Positions 8,098-16,158 are shown, counted from the first letter of the stretch. The stretch is DNA of 64,000 nt from Hydrogenophaga sp. BPS33 (GCF_009859475.1 NZ_CP044550.1:62001-126000); one strand, 5' to 3'. A program made the numbers and translations. Notes: a model not told the origin generated them from the letters alone.

Positions 8098-8469
8098 TCA
8101 GTGGTCGCTTGCACGGGCGATCAAGTCGGCCAGTTCCGGACGCACCGGCATAGGCTCGAAGGCACTCACGATGGATCGACCAGGGTTGCCCAGCGGCAAG
8201 CGCCCGCTCAGGTGACCCAAGGGCACCAACGCCAACCTGAACATCTGGCCGGCAGCCTCGGGCCAGTCGCGTGTGCGCAAGGACAGGCCCAGCATGTGCG
8301 CGTGCGTTTGCAAATGGGGCCTTAGATGGAGCTGTCCCACGATATGAGCCGCCTCCAGATACAACCAGGCTTGCGAGGTGGAGCCAGCCGACTTCGCTTC
8401 GTGCATCAAACGAGTATGCGTGGCAGCATCGAACCGGCGACCGGCCTGCGGGTCAGTGAACATGGCCAT
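8098..8469 (-). CDS. DUF3703-family protein (copy 1)
   Basis: A 123-residue protein starting at ATG 8469 behind an AAGGAGA ribosome site; alignment of the ATGGCC start with the second copy supports this choice. No signal peptide is seen. Conserved core: RLMHEAKSAGSTSQAWLYLEAAHIVGQLHLRPHLQTHAHMLGLSLRTRDWPEAAGQMFRLALVPLG, with His residues spaced along helices, and a C-terminal GNPGRSIVSAFEPMPV. DUF3703 proteins of unknown function are recurrent neighbours of Cd/Zn efflux genes. Gap to the CzcI-like gene is 26 nt. About 85 percent identical by eye to the copy at 9807-10178. Confidence 0.8.
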   Translation of the reverse strand: MAMFTDPQAGRRFDAATHTRLMHEAKSAGSTSQAWLYLEAAHIVGQLHLRPHLQTHAHMLGLSLRTRDWPEAAGQMFRLALVPLGHLSGRLPLGNPGRSIVSAFEPMPVRPELADLIARASDH

Positions 8470-8594
8470 GAAGGTCTCCTTCAGCGTGGTTTTTACAGAG
8501 TTCTTCCTTCGCTTGCCGAAGCACAGCCCAACCACCGTGTAGGGCTAGTAGGGAGGGACAATCAGCGGCTCGATCGCAGGACTTCCGAACGCCT

Positions 8595-8659
8595 TCTATG
8601 GACATTGATGAGTACTCCAAACACCAATGCTGACGGGGCTTCCCATCAGTGTCCATAGA
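8595..8659. repeat. 65-bp inverted-repeat segment at the duplication junction
   Basis: A 16-bp arm at 8595-8610 (TCTATGGACATTGATG) and its complement at 8644-8659 match in 15 of 16 positions with 33 nt between. It lies exactly in the non-homologous spacer between the two copies of the duplicated block, where dsbB homology has just stopped (about 8677) and upstream homology has not yet resumed (about 8545). It may be a small mobile-element remnant or recombination scar, and it also supplies the stop codon of the truncated dsbB. Confidence 0.6.
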
Positions 8660-8789
8660 TGATCACTCGGGGTTGCCAGCAGAGCAGGCAGGGCGTCATT
8701 CCCATGACCTCTCCGATGAAAAGCGCACCGAGCGTGGACACCAGGGCAACACCCCAGGCGGCCATGAGCCAGAGCCAGCCATGTTTCAT
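8646..8789 (-). pseudogene. dsbB: dsbB truncated to 37 residues plus 10 foreign residues
   Basis: From ATG 8789 (4-bp overlap with the lspA stop) the frame matches DsbB for 37 residues up to the first redox pair (MGMTPCLLCW). It then continues into unrelated sequence QPRVIIYGH and stops at 8646 inside the 65-bp inverted-repeat segment. It lacks three of four helices and the second Cys pair and cannot be a functional DsbB. The homology break marks the end of the duplicated block. Confidence 0.85.
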
Positions 8790-9310
8790 GAGGGCAACTC
8801 CCCGGGTGTTTTGCGGGGCGATCGGCGCGGCGGCGCTTTCAGGGATGCGAAGCACCACACCAACATGGAACAGACGATGAAGACATCTGCCAGGTTGAAG
8901 GCGGGCCAGTGAATGCTGCGCCAGTGGAAATCGAGGAAATCCACCACGGCACCGATCTGGACGCGGTCCACGAGGTTGCCGCCGCCACCGCCCACCACGA
9001 AGGCGCCCACCCACCGATCCAGCGGCGCGGCTTGCCGGGCAAGACACACGACGGAGACGACACCGACCACCAACACCGATACGCCGATGAAGAACCAGCG
9101 TTGCCAGCCACCCGCATCGGCCAGCAACGAAAAGGCCGCGCCCGTGTTGAGCACATGCACAAAGTTGAGCCACTCGGTCACCCGAACCGCTTCCCCGAGT
9201 GCAAGGGTGGTTGAGAAATACGATTTGCTGATCTGATCAACAAACAAGAGTGCCGCGATGGCAGCAAGCCACGTCCATCGCGGGTTTCGCTGGGCCCAGC
9301 GAGCGGTCAT
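8786..9310 (-). CDS. lspA: Prolipoprotein signal peptidase (PbrC/LspA type)
   Basis: An intact 174-residue LspA with four membrane helices. The family motifs are present: VDQISKSYF near residues 24-32, NTGAAFSLL at 55-63, and the two catalytic Asp residues Asp115 (GGGNLVDRV) and Asp142 (FNLADVFI). Located downstream of cadA in the same direction, it corresponds to the extra LspA seen in pbr/cad lead-cadmium operons, which processes lipoproteins of the resistance system. The C-terminal tail is Arg/Pro rich and overlaps the truncated dsbB by 4 bp. Confidence 0.9.
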   Translation of the reverse strand: MTARWAQRNPRWTWLAAIAALLFVDQISKSYFSTTLALGEAVRVTEWLNFVHVLNTGAAFSLLADAGGWQRWFFIGVSVLVVGVVSVVCLARQAAPLDRWVGAFVVGGGGGNLVDRVQIGAVVDFLDFHWRSIHWPAFNLADVFIVCSMLVWCFASLKAPPRRSPRKTPGELPS

Positions 9311-9405
9311 GAGAGAGTCCTTCCAGAACGATCCGAGGTCGGCCAGCGTGTGCGATGGCGGCCACTTGAAGCCAGGGGATCGGGGAGGAGGTGCCTGTCA
9401 GTCCA

Positions 9406-9780
9406 TCAGGCCAAAGCGTTCAACCCCGAACCTCGCGGGGCAGACCATTTGGGACGATAGGGTCGCTTGTGCCAGGGCGGCAAGATGAGTTCGACCAGGT
9501 GTTCGACCCGCTCGATGCCAACGGGGACAGCCGTGGTTGCGGAAGTCGCCGTCAGAGCTGCAGCGCAATTCGTATGACAGGTTCCACAGTCAAGATCAAA
9601 GCCCAGGCCGTTGGTGGCCAGCTCTTCCGAACCCGAACCAGCCAACATATGGGCGGGCTGACGGTGTTGGACCTGTGACCCTTGGGCGACCGCAACGTGG
9701 CCGCAGCATTCAGCCTCCGCTGCGGCAGAAAACTGCAGCGGCAGCAGCGTGAGCATCAGAATGACCAGGAAGGCGCGCAT
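9406..9780 (-). CDS. CzcI-like small secreted Cys/His protein (copy 2)
   Basis: A 124-residue paralogue of 7697-8071 with the same layout: signal peptide MRAFLVILMLTLLPLQFSAAA, ECCGHVAV, the core LDCGTCHTNCAAAL, and the basic end PPWHKRPYRPKWSAPR. All Cys and the core His are conserved between copies while the 40-55 region has drifted, which suggests both copies are under selection at the metal-ligand positions. It lies between DUF3703 and lspA, downstream of cadA. Function is presumed periplasmic metal binding or signal modulation. Confidence 0.7.
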   Translation of the reverse strand: MRAFLVILMLTLLPLQFSAAAEAECCGHVAVAQGSQVQHRQPAHMLAGSGSEELATNGLGFDLDCGTCHTNCAAALTATSATTAVPVGIERVEHLVELILPPWHKRPYRPKWSAPRGSGLNALA

Positions 9781-9806
9781 GCAGTGGATTTTAAGCGGCG
9801 GGCATT

Positions 9807-10178
9807 TCAGTCGTCGCTTGCACGGGCAATCAAGTCGGCCAGTTCCGGGCGTACCGGCAGAGGTTCGAAGGCACTCACTGTGGAGCGCCCCGGGTTGCCC
9901 AGTGGCAAGCGCCCGCTCATGTGGCCCAAGGGCACCAACGCCAATCTGAGCATCTGGCCTGCAGCCTCGGGCCAGTCGCGTGCGCGCAAGGACAGGCCCA
10001 GCATGTGTGCGTGCGTCTGCAAATGCGGCCTCAGGTGAAGCTGTCCCACGATATGAGCCGCCTCCAGATACAGCCAGGCCTGCTCGGTGGAGCCTGCGGA
10101 CTTCGCTTCGAGCATCAAGCGAGCATGCGTGGCAGCATCGAATCGGCGTTCAGCGTGCGGGCCAGTGACTGTGGCCAT
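9807..10178 (-). CDS. DUF3703-family protein (copy 2)
   Basis: A 123-residue protein from ATG 10178, preceded by GAAGGAGG at good spacing, so the in-frame codons up to 10193 are not coding. The core sequence QAWLYLEAAHIVGQLHLRPHLQTHAHMLGLSLRARDWPEAAGQ is nearly identical to copy 1. It lies 96 nt downstream of cadA and probably in its transcript. No catalytic motif is recognised. Repeated His at the helix positions could bind metal. Confidence 0.8.
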   Translation of the reverse strand: MATVTGPHAERRFDAATHARLMLEAKSAGSTEQAWLYLEAAHIVGQLHLRPHLQTHAHMLGLSLRARDWPEAAGQMLRLALVPLGHMSGRLPLGNPGRSTVSAFEPLPVRPELADLIARASDD

Positions 10179-10274
10179 TGTGGCCTCCTTCAACGTGGTT
10201 CTTGCCGAGTTCTACCTGCGTCTGCCGAAGCACCGCCCAACCACCGTGCAGGGTCAGCGCCGCCATCGGGCTGG

Positions 10275-12683
10275 TCACGATGTGACGCGCCGCAGCAGGC
10301 GCAAGCCGTTGCCCACCACCAGGAGACTGGCGCCCATGTCGGCGAACACCGCCATCCACATCGTTGCGCTGCCGAACACCGCCAGCACGAAGAAGACCGC
10401 CTTGATGGCGAGCGCCAGGCTGATGTTCTGCCACAGGATCGCATGCGTCCTGCGGCTCAGCTGGATCGTCTCCGCGATGCGCCCCAGGTTGTCGTTCATG
10501 ATCACGACGTCGGCCGCTTCCATCGCCGTGTCCGTGCCGGCACCGCCCATGGCAAAGCCAATGTCGGCCTGGGCCAATGCCGGTGCATCGTTGATGCCGT
10601 CGCCGGTCATGGCTGTCGGGCCGTAGCGCTCGCGCATCTCTTTGATCGCCGAGAGCTTGTCTTCTGGCAGCAGCCCGCCGCGCGCATCGTCGATGCCCGA
10701 CTCGCGTGCCACCGCCTGCGCGGTGGCCGTGTTGTCGCCCGTCAGCATGACCGGGGTGACACCCAGTTGCTTGAGCTGCGCCACCGCCGCCACCGAGCTG
10801 GCCTTGATGGTGTCGGCCACGGCGAACAGGCCGAGCACACCGGTGTCGTCCGCCAGCAAGGTGACGGTGCGACCTTGTGCTTCATGGGCCATCAGCTCGG
10901 CATCGAGCTGTTCGTTGGACTGGTTGCGTTCGCGGATGAGACGGTGGTTGCCCAGAACCATGGCTTTGCCGTCCACCGCGCCTTCTACGCCACGACCCAG
11001 CAATGCCGTGAACCGCTCGACATCTGCTGCCACGCCCTCGATGCCCGCCGCAATGGATTTGGACACGGGGTGGTCAGAGCGGGCTGCGAGGCTTTTGGCC
11101 CAGCGCCTTGCTTGACCCTCGTCGGTCTGCCCCCATGCCTTGAAGGCCACCAGTTTCGGCTTGCCCTCGGTCAGCGTGCCGGTTTTGTCCAGGGCCACGG
11201 CCTTGAGCAGGCGGGCATCTTCGAGGTAGGTGCCACCCTTGATCAGGATGCCGCGGCGCGCGGCGGCGGCGAGGCCACTCACCACGGTCACCGGCGTCGA
11301 GATCACCAGAGCGCAAGGGCAGGCGATCACGAGCAACACCAGTGCCTTGTAGATGGCGGTCAGCCACTCCCAGTCGAGCAGCAAGGGCGGTAGCACGGCG
11401 ACCGCCAATGCCATGGCGAAGACGGCCGGTGTGTAGATCGCGGCGAAGCGGTCCACGAAACGCTGCGTCGGCGCGCGGGTGCCTTGTGCTTCCTCCACGG
11501 CGTGGATGATGCGCGCGAGGGTGGAATTGCTGGACGCGGCGGTCACACGAAATTCAAGCTCGCCGTTTTCGTTGATCGTTCCCGCGAACACCTGGCTGCC
11601 CGGCTCCTTGTCGACCGGAATGCTCTCGCCCGTGACCGGGGCCTGGTTGATGCTGCTGTTGCCTTTGGTCACCACGCCGTCGAATGCGACGCGCTCGCCG
11701 GGCTTGACCCGTGCGATGGCGTTCAGCGCCACCTCGGTGGCCTTGACGCGGTTCCAGCTTCCGTCCGGCTGCAGGATTTCCGCGTCGTCGGGTGCCAGGT
11801 CCACGAGGCCCTTGATGGCATTGCGTGCGCGGTCCACGGCGCGGGCCTCGATGAGTTCGGCAATGGCGTACAGCGCCATCACCATCGCGGCTTCGGGCCA
11901 CTGGCCGATGATGAACGCCCCCGTGACCGCGACCGACATGAGGGCATTGATGTTGAGCTTGCCGTGCCGCAGCGCGTTCAGCCCCTTGGTATAGGTTTCA
12001 AGGCCTGCCAGCCAGATCGCGGCGGCGGCCACCGCCATTCCAAGCGCCTTCCAGACCATAGTTTCCGGGGCGAAATAGGAGATGCCTTCCGCGAGCGTCG
12101 CGAAGACGAGTGCGGCGGCATAGCGCGCGTAGCCCCCGCCGGGCGCATGGTCATGTGTGTGGTCATGGTCATGGCCATGGCCATGGTCGTCGGTGGCGGC
12201 GCCCGCTGCGGTCGGCGCCGTCACGGTCTCGGGCGCGAAGCCAGCCTTGCGAATGGCGGTCAAGGCGGCAGTGACCGCATCTTCGGCGCCATCGATCCGC
12301 AGCGTTCGCTGGTTCAACCGAAAGTGCAAACCACGAATGCCGGCGATGGGCTCGACCAACCGGCGAATTTCGGACTCTTCGACCGTGCAGTCCATCGTGG
12401 GGATGCGGAAGGTGTTGGGCGCGATCACCGCCCCGGCAACGGGTTCGCGACTCACGTTGACAGGTGGCGCGCAACATGAGGCCGCATCGCCACTGGACGC
12501 GGCAGGTACACAGCAACTCGACACCGCAGAATCCTCGGGCGGAGTAGATCTCAAAGCTACTGGTCCGCAACAGGCATCGGCTTGACTCGTAGTGTTGGGA
12601 ATGTGCGCTTTGACAGTAGCGCAGCATGTTGACGCACCGCTGGATTCGATGGGCGCTTTGTCTTGAGGGTGGTGTTTTGCCAT
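10275..12683 (-). CDS. cadA: P1B-2 heavy-metal ATPase (Zn/Cd/Pb exporter)
   Basis: An 802-residue P-type ATPase. The N-terminus carries four CC pairs (STCCAT, DACCGP, SSCCVP, ASCCAP) spaced about 20 residues apart, then one HMA domain with MDCTVEE, then a His-rich linker (HGHGHDHDHTHDH). Catalytic core: SINQAPVTGES actuator loop, CPCALV in helix 6, DKTGTLTEGKP phosphorylation site, SDHP, MLTGDNTATA, and GDGINDAPAL. The final helix has MAVFADMGASLLVV with the Asp typical of the Zn/Cd/Pb group. It exports divalent soft metals from the cytosol. The start at 12683 follows the MerR-type promoter, and the gene leads the duplicated block. Confidence 0.93.
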   Translation of the reverse strand: MAKHHPQDKAPIESSGASTCCATVKAHIPNTTSQADACCGPVALRSTPPEDSAVSSCCVPAASSGDAASCCAPPVNVSREPVAGAVIAPNTFRIPTMDCTVEESEIRRLVEPIAGIRGLHFRLNQRTLRIDGAEDAVTAALTAIRKAGFAPETVTAPTAAGAATDDHGHGHDHDHTHDHAPGGGYARYAAALVFATLAEGISYFAPETMVWKALGMAVAAAAIWLAGLETYTKGLNALRHGKLNINALMSVAVTGAFIIGQWPEAAMVMALYAIAELIEARAVDRARNAIKGLVDLAPDDAEILQPDGSWNRVKATEVALNAIARVKPGERVAFDGVVTKGNSSINQAPVTGESIPVDKEPGSQVFAGTINENGELEFRVTAASSNSTLARIIHAVEEAQGTRAPTQRFVDRFAAIYTPAVFAMALAVAVLPPLLLDWEWLTAIYKALVLLVIACPCALVISTPVTVVSGLAAAARRGILIKGGTYLEDARLLKAVALDKTGTLTEGKPKLVAFKAWGQTDEGQARRWAKSLAARSDHPVSKSIAAGIEGVAADVERFTALLGRGVEGAVDGKAMVLGNHRLIRERNQSNEQLDAELMAHEAQGRTVTLLADDTGVLGLFAVADTIKASSVAAVAQLKQLGVTPVMLTGDNTATAQAVARESGIDDARGGLLPEDKLSAIKEMRERYGPTAMTGDGINDAPALAQADIGFAMGGAGTDTAMEAADVVIMNDNLGRIAETIQLSRRTHAILWQNISLALAIKAVFFVLAVFGSATMWMAVFADMGASLLVVGNGLRLLRRVTS

Positions 12684-12702
12684 GGGTTCTCGCTTTTAGG
12701 AT

Positions 12703-12733
12703 ATTTAAAACCCTATACCAACTCCAAGGTCAA
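12703..12733 (-). promoter_or_regulatory. MerR/CadR/PbrR-type promoter of cadA
   Basis: On the minus strand TTGACC (12728-12733) and TTAAAT (12703-12708) are 19 bp apart. The spacer is an imperfect dyad running from ACCTTGGAG to TATAGGGT, close to PbrR/CadR/ZntR promoter layouts. Divergently there is no merR-type gene, only the ars operon, so the controlling regulator must be encoded elsewhere. The MerR at 4136 is one candidate, but its own dyad is different. Confidence 0.7.
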
Positions 12734-12894
12734 GAGGCCGGGCGTCGGCGTGCGCTCTGAGTGTCGGGGCGGTCACCAAGCGCAAGACTCAAAGGAGCGA
12801 CCTCAATCCGCAGGACCCCGTGACGATGCTTTGAAGTCAGCCTGGCGAGGGCGACTCCCGATCTACCTCGTCATGGCTTTGCCACAAGTTTGCG

Positions 12895-12922
12895 CAATAG
12901 TTCTATAATAATTGAACTATTG
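12895..12922 (+). promoter_or_regulatory. ArsR-type operator over the ars promoter
   Basis: CAATAGTT (12895-12902) and AACTATTG (12915-12922) form a perfect 8-bp inverted repeat flanking the -10 hexamer TATAAT (12904-12909), with a possible -35 TTGCCA at 12879-12884. A repressor bound here would block RNA polymerase. The position 26 nt before the first ars gene and the AT-rich dyad fit an ArsR operator; the cognate repressor is at 15245-15571. Confidence 0.75.
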
Positions 12923-12947
12923 CAATGATCTCTCAATGGAGAACTAC

Positions 12948-13991
12948 ATGAAGGTTGGCATCAACGGCATGGGCCGCATCGGGCGACTGGCGCTGCGCGC
13001 GGCCATGGGGGCCGCCGATCGGCAAAACGACGATCCGCGTGCAGGCAATCGGTTGGAGGTGGTGCACCTCAACGAACTCAAGGGCGGCGCCGCCGCCACG
13101 GCGCACCTGCTTGCTTTCGACAGCGTGCAAGGCAAATGGCGAGCAGACATCGCTGCTGAGGGCGAGGACACCATCCGCATCGATGAGCAGCGGCTGTCGT
13201 TCAGCACCCACGGCACGGCAGCAGAGATTCCTTGGGGCGATCTGGGTGTGGACGTGGTGCTGGAGTGCACCGGCAAGTTCCTTACACCCGAGACCCTGCA
13301 AGGCCATCTGGACCGCGGCGCTAAGCGCGTCATCGTGGCCGCACCCGTCAAGGTCGGTGGCGTGCTCAACATCGTCGTGGGTGTGAATCACACGCAGTAC
13401 GACCCCGCGCGCGACCGCATCGTCACCGCCGCGTCTTGCACGACCAACTGCCTGGCGCCGGTAGTACAGGTGGTGCACGAGGCTATCGGCATTCGCCACG
13501 GCCAGATCACCACGCTGCACAACCCAACCAACACCAACCTGGTGGTGGACGCACCGCACAAGGATCTGCGCCGCGCGCGCAGTGCGCTGATGAGTCTGGC
13601 TCCGACCACCACAGGCAGCGCCACCGCTATCGCGTTGATCTACCCTGAACTCAAAGGCAAGCTCAACGGCCATGCGGTGCGCGTGCCCGCGCTCAACGCG
13701 TCGCTCACCGACTGCGTGTTCGAACTCAAGCGCGAGACCACGGCCGAGGAGGTGAACGCGCTGTTCGCCACCGCGGCAAAAGGCTCGCTGGCGGGCATTC
13801 TTGGCTATGAGACGCGTCCGCTGGTCAGCGCCGACTACGCACGCGACACACGCAGCTCCATCTTGGATGCGCTCTCCACCATGGTGACCGACGGTACGCT
13901 GCTCAAGGTCTACGCCTGGTACGACAACGAGATGGGCTACGCCTGCCGCATGGTCGACCTGGCCTGCCATATGAGCGAAGCGGGCATCTGA
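12948..13991 (+). CDS. ArsJ-associated glyceraldehyde-3-phosphate dehydrogenase
   Basis: A 347-residue GAPDH: NAD-binding start [16 protein letters not shown], catalytic Cys in [11 protein letters not shown], then [23 protein letters not shown] and ASLTD. ATG 12948 is chosen because GGAGA lies 5 nt before it; longer in-frame starts overlap the operator. In operons with arsJ this enzyme joins arsenate to glyceraldehyde-3-phosphate, forming unstable 1-arseno-3-phosphoglycerate that ArsJ exports. Adjacent placement, 1 nt from arsJ, supports that dedicated role rather than glycolysis. The sequence has long inserts around residues 24-33 ([13 protein letters not shown]), usual for this subgroup. 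Confidence 0.9.
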   Translation: MKVGINGMGRIGRLALRAAMGAADRQNDDPRAGNRLEVVHLNELKGGAAATAHLLAFDSVQGKWRADIAAEGEDTIRIDEQRLSFSTHGTAAEIPWGDLGVDVVLECTGKFLTPETLQGHLDRGAKRVIVAAPVKVGGVLNIVVGVNHTQYDPARDRIVTAASCTTNCLAPVVQVVHEAIGIRHGQITTLHNPTNTNLVVDAPHKDLRRARSALMSLAPTTTGSATAIALIYPELKGKLNGHAVRVPALNASLTDCVFELKRETTAEEVNALFATAAKGSLAGILGYETRPLVSADYARDTRSSILDALSTMVTDGTLLKVYAWYDNEMGYACRMVDLACHMSEAGI

Positions 13992-13992
13992 C

Positions 13993-15252
13993 ATGCAGCA
14001 CGCCGCGCGCAACTACGCCATCGTCACCGCCGCCTACTGGGGTTTCACGCTCACCGACGGCGCGCTGCGCATGCTGGTGCTGCTGCACTTCTACAAGCTC
14101 GGTTATTCCCCGTTTGCTCTCGCGTTCCTTTTCCTGCTGTATGAGGCGGCGGGCGTGCTGGCCAACCTGATCGGCGGCTGGCTCGCCACGCGCTACGGCA
14201 TCACGCGCATGCTCACGGTGGGCTTGGTCACGCAGATCATCGGCTTCACGCTGCTCTCGATGCTTGATCCTGCGTGGACCGCCGCTATGTCGGTTGCCTG
14301 GGTGGTTCTGGCCCAAGGCATTTGCGGGGTAGCGAAGGATTTGACCAAGACTGCAAGCAAGTCGGCGATCAAGGTCACGGCCTCGCAAGCCAAAGAGCAG
14401 GGTTCGAGCCAGCTGTTCAAGTGGGTGGCGTGGTTCACGGGCAGCAAGAACGCGATGAAGGGCGTTGGCTTCTTTTTGGGAGGCCTGCTGCTGGAGTCTC
14501 TCGGTTTTCAAGCGTCGCTGTGGTGCATGGCGGGCCTGCTCGCTTTGGTTTTGATCGGTGTGATCAGTTCGTTGCCTGCCATGATGGGCAAGAGCAAGGC
14601 GTCCAAGTCGGCCAAAGAGTTGTTCGCGAAGAACGCCGGCATCAACGCCCTGGCTGCGGCGCGCGTCGTGCTGTTCGGTGCGCGCGACGTGTGGTTCGTG
14701 GTGGGCGTGCCGGTGTTCTTGTACTCGCAAGGCTGGACCTTCACCATGGTGGGTGGCTTTCTCGCGGCCTGGACGATTGGCTATGGACTGGTGCAGGCGC
14801 TCGCGCCGCAACTGGTTCGCCGCAGTGCAGACGGCTTGAGCGCTGAAGTGCCCGCCGCACGACTGTGGTCCGCATTGTTGGCGCTGGTGCCGGTCGGCAT
14901 TGCCGTCGCTGTCTACCTGCAGGTGCCTAACCTGGAGTGGGTGGTGGTGGGCGGTTTGGGTCTGTTCGGCTTTGCGTTTGCCGTCAACTCGTCGGTGCAC
15001 TCGTACCTCATCCTGGCGTACGCCGGCTCGGAAAAGGCGGCAGAGGATGTCGGCTTTTACTACGCGGCCAATGCATTGGGGCGTTTCATGGGAACGCTCA
15101 TGTCCGGATTGCTGTACCAATGGGGTGGCCTGCTGTACGCGTTGGCGGGCTCTGCCGTGATGCTGATGATCTGCTGGCTGCTCACACTGCTACTTCCTGT
15201 AAGGAAGCAGGTTGATGCCCTTGCAAAGAACGAAAGACTGAATCATGGATGA
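13993..15252 (+). CDS. arsJ: Organoarsenical (1-arseno-3-phosphoglycerate) exporter ArsJ
   Basis: A 419-residue MFS protein with about twelve helices. The ArsJ-type N-terminus (RNYAIVTAAYWGFTLTDGALRMLVLLHFYKLGYSPFALAFLFLLYE) and the internal segment VLAQGICGVAKDLTKTASKSAIK are characteristic. It exports the arsenate adduct made by the partner GAPDH, giving arsenate resistance without reduction. The start is 1 nt after the GAPDH stop, and the 3' end overlaps arsR by 8 bp, so the operon is compact. Confidence 0.93.
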   Translation: MQHAARNYAIVTAAYWGFTLTDGALRMLVLLHFYKLGYSPFALAFLFLLYEAAGVLANLIGGWLATRYGITRMLTVGLVTQIIGFTLLSMLDPAWTAAMSVAWVVLAQGICGVAKDLTKTASKSAIKVTASQAKEQGSSQLFKWVAWFTGSKNAMKGVGFFLGGLLLESLGFQASLWCMAGLLALVLIGVISSLPAMMGKSKASKSAKELFAKNAGINALAAARVVLFGARDVWFVVGVPVFLYSQGWTFTMVGGFLAAWTIGYGLVQALAPQLVRRSADGLSAEVPAARLWSALLALVPVGIAVAVYLQVPNLEWVVVGGLGLFGFAFAVNSSVHSYLILAYAGSEKAAEDVGFYYAANALGRFMGTLMSGLLYQWGGLLYALAGSAVMLMICWLLTLLLPVRKQVDALAKNERLNHG

Positions 15253-15571
15253 AGCTGACGTCGTGCGCGCCCTCGGGGCGCTCGCGCAGGAAACACGCCT
15301 GCGCATCTTCCGCCTGCTGGTGGTGGCCGGACCTCAAGGGGTCTCGCCCGGCCAGATGGCCGAGGCGCTGGGGTGCTCGCCCACCACACTCTCGTTCCAC
15401 CTCAAAGAGCTGGTGCATGCCGGCTTGGCCGGCAGCGAGCGAGATGGCCGTCACCTGATCTACCGCGCCAGCATTCCGCAGATGAACGGACTGCTGGGTT
15501 TTCTCACCGCGCATTGCTGCGAAGGGCAGCCCTGCGAAGTCAATCAGGTCGTTTGTACCGACTGTCCCTGA
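15245..15571 (+). CDS. arsR: Arsenical-responsive repressor ArsR
   Basis: A 108-residue ArsR/SmtB winged helix: RALGALAQETRLRIFRLLVVAGPQG, recognition helix CSPTTLSFHLKELVHAGLAGSERDGRHLIYRA. Cys occur in AEALGCSP and as a cluster near the C-terminus (HCCEGQPC, VVCTDC), giving candidate trigonal As(III) ligands. This C-terminal arrangement matches beta-proteobacterial ArsR types rather than the ELCVCDL site of the plasmid R773 protein. It starts inside the arsJ 3' end and is followed after 22 nt by arsC. It probably binds the palindrome at 12895-12922. Confidence 0.92.
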   Translation: MDEADVVRALGALAQETRLRIFRLLVVAGPQGVSPGQMAEALGCSPTTLSFHLKELVHAGLAGSERDGRHLIYRASIPQMNGLLGFLTAHCCEGQPCEVNQVVCTDCP

Positions 15572-15593
15572 ACATCCACACCGAAAGACTCCC

Positions 15594-16094
15594 ATGTTGA
15601 AACCCACCTACAACGTCTTGTTCATCTGCACCGGCAACTCGGCGCGCAGCATCATGGCCGAAGCCATCCTGAACCAGCTCGGCGCAGGCCGCTTCCGTGC
15701 TTACAGCGCGGGGAGTCATCCGGCGGGTGCCGTCAATCCGAATGCCATCGAACTCCTGGAGCGCAGCCATTTCAAGACGACCGGTCTGCGCAGCAAGAAC
15801 TGGAGTGAGTTCGCGACTTCCGATGCGCCAGTGATGGACTTCGTGTTGACCGTGTGCGACAAAGCGGCCGGCGAGGTGTGCCCCGTTTGGCCCGGTCAAC
15901 CGATGTCCGCCCATTGGGGGGTGGAAGACCCAGCGGCGGCGAAGGGCAGCGAGGAAGCCATTCGTCGCGCGTTCAACGACAGCTTCATGGTGCTGAGCCG
16001 TCGCATCTCGCTCTTCATGGTTCTCCCTATGGACAAGCTGGACAAGCTCGCACTGCACAAAGAGCTCACCAGCATCGGCCAAGTCAAGTCCTGA
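15594..16094 (+). CDS. arsC: Arsenate reductase, low-molecular-weight phosphatase type
   Basis: A 166-residue protein with the LMW-PTP loop FICTGNSARSIMAEA near the start (nucleophile Cys12), the specificity region AYSAGSHPAGAVNPNAIELL, and VCDKAAGEVCPVWPGQP, which carries the other Cys pair used in the thiol relay. It reduces arsenate to arsenite for export by the adjacent Acr3. The length is slightly longer than Staphylococcus pI258 ArsC (131 aa) but usual for the proteobacterial group with the HWGVEDPAAAKGSEE segment. It is preceded by arsR and followed by a terminator-like hairpin. Confidence 0.93.
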   Translation: MLKPTYNVLFICTGNSARSIMAEAILNQLGAGRFRAYSAGSHPAGAVNPNAIELLERSHFKTTGLRSKNWSEFATSDAPVMDFVLTVCDKAAGEVCPVWPGQPMSAHWGVEDPAAAKGSEEAIRRAFNDSFMVLSRRISLFMVLPMDKLDKLALHKELTSIGQVKS

Positions 16095-16107
16095 TTGTTT
16101 GCTTCCT

Positions 16108-16147
16108 CGCCCAGGCGCCATCGGTGCCCTGGGCGTTTTCGTTTTGA
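16108..16147 (+). terminator. Hairpin between arsC and acr3
   Basis: CGCCCAGG and CCTGGGCG form a GC-rich stem around a GCGCCATCGGTGC loop, followed by TTTTCGTTTT. It lies inside the ars operon in the 64-nt gap between arsC and acr3. It may act as a partial terminator that lowers acr3/arsH expression relative to the upstream genes, or as an mRNA-stabilising stem. Confidence 0.6.
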
Positions 16148-16158
16148 GGTGATGAGGT

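Larger units (their letters stand above)
7341..10255. repeat. Tandem duplication of a DUF3703-czcI-lspA-dsbB block
   Basis: Two direct copies follow one another on the minus strand: 10255 to about 8677 (DUF3703, czcI-like, intact lspA, dsbB cut short) and about 8545 to 7341 (DUF3703, czcI-like, deleted lspA, intact dsbB). Homology also covers the non-coding leader GCCCAACCACCGTG upstream of each DUF3703 gene. The copies have diverged by point changes. Damage is complementary: the lspA of one and the dsbB of the other are broken, so one working copy of each gene remains. Confidence 0.85.

Noticed and set aside
9921..11393. 490-residue plus-strand open frame antisense to cadA
   Set aside because: His/Arg/Gln-rich composition, and it mirrors the codon pattern of cadA, which has all P-type ATPase motifs. 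It is a shadow frame.
12663..12908. Possible cadR start or small plus-strand gene upstream of the ars operon
   Set aside because: The frame has no MerR helix-turn-helix pattern, covers the cadA promoter, and ends in the ars operator.
13903..15120. 405-residue minus-strand frame antisense to arsJ
   Set aside because: Low-complexity Arg/His/Gln composition and complete overlap with arsJ.
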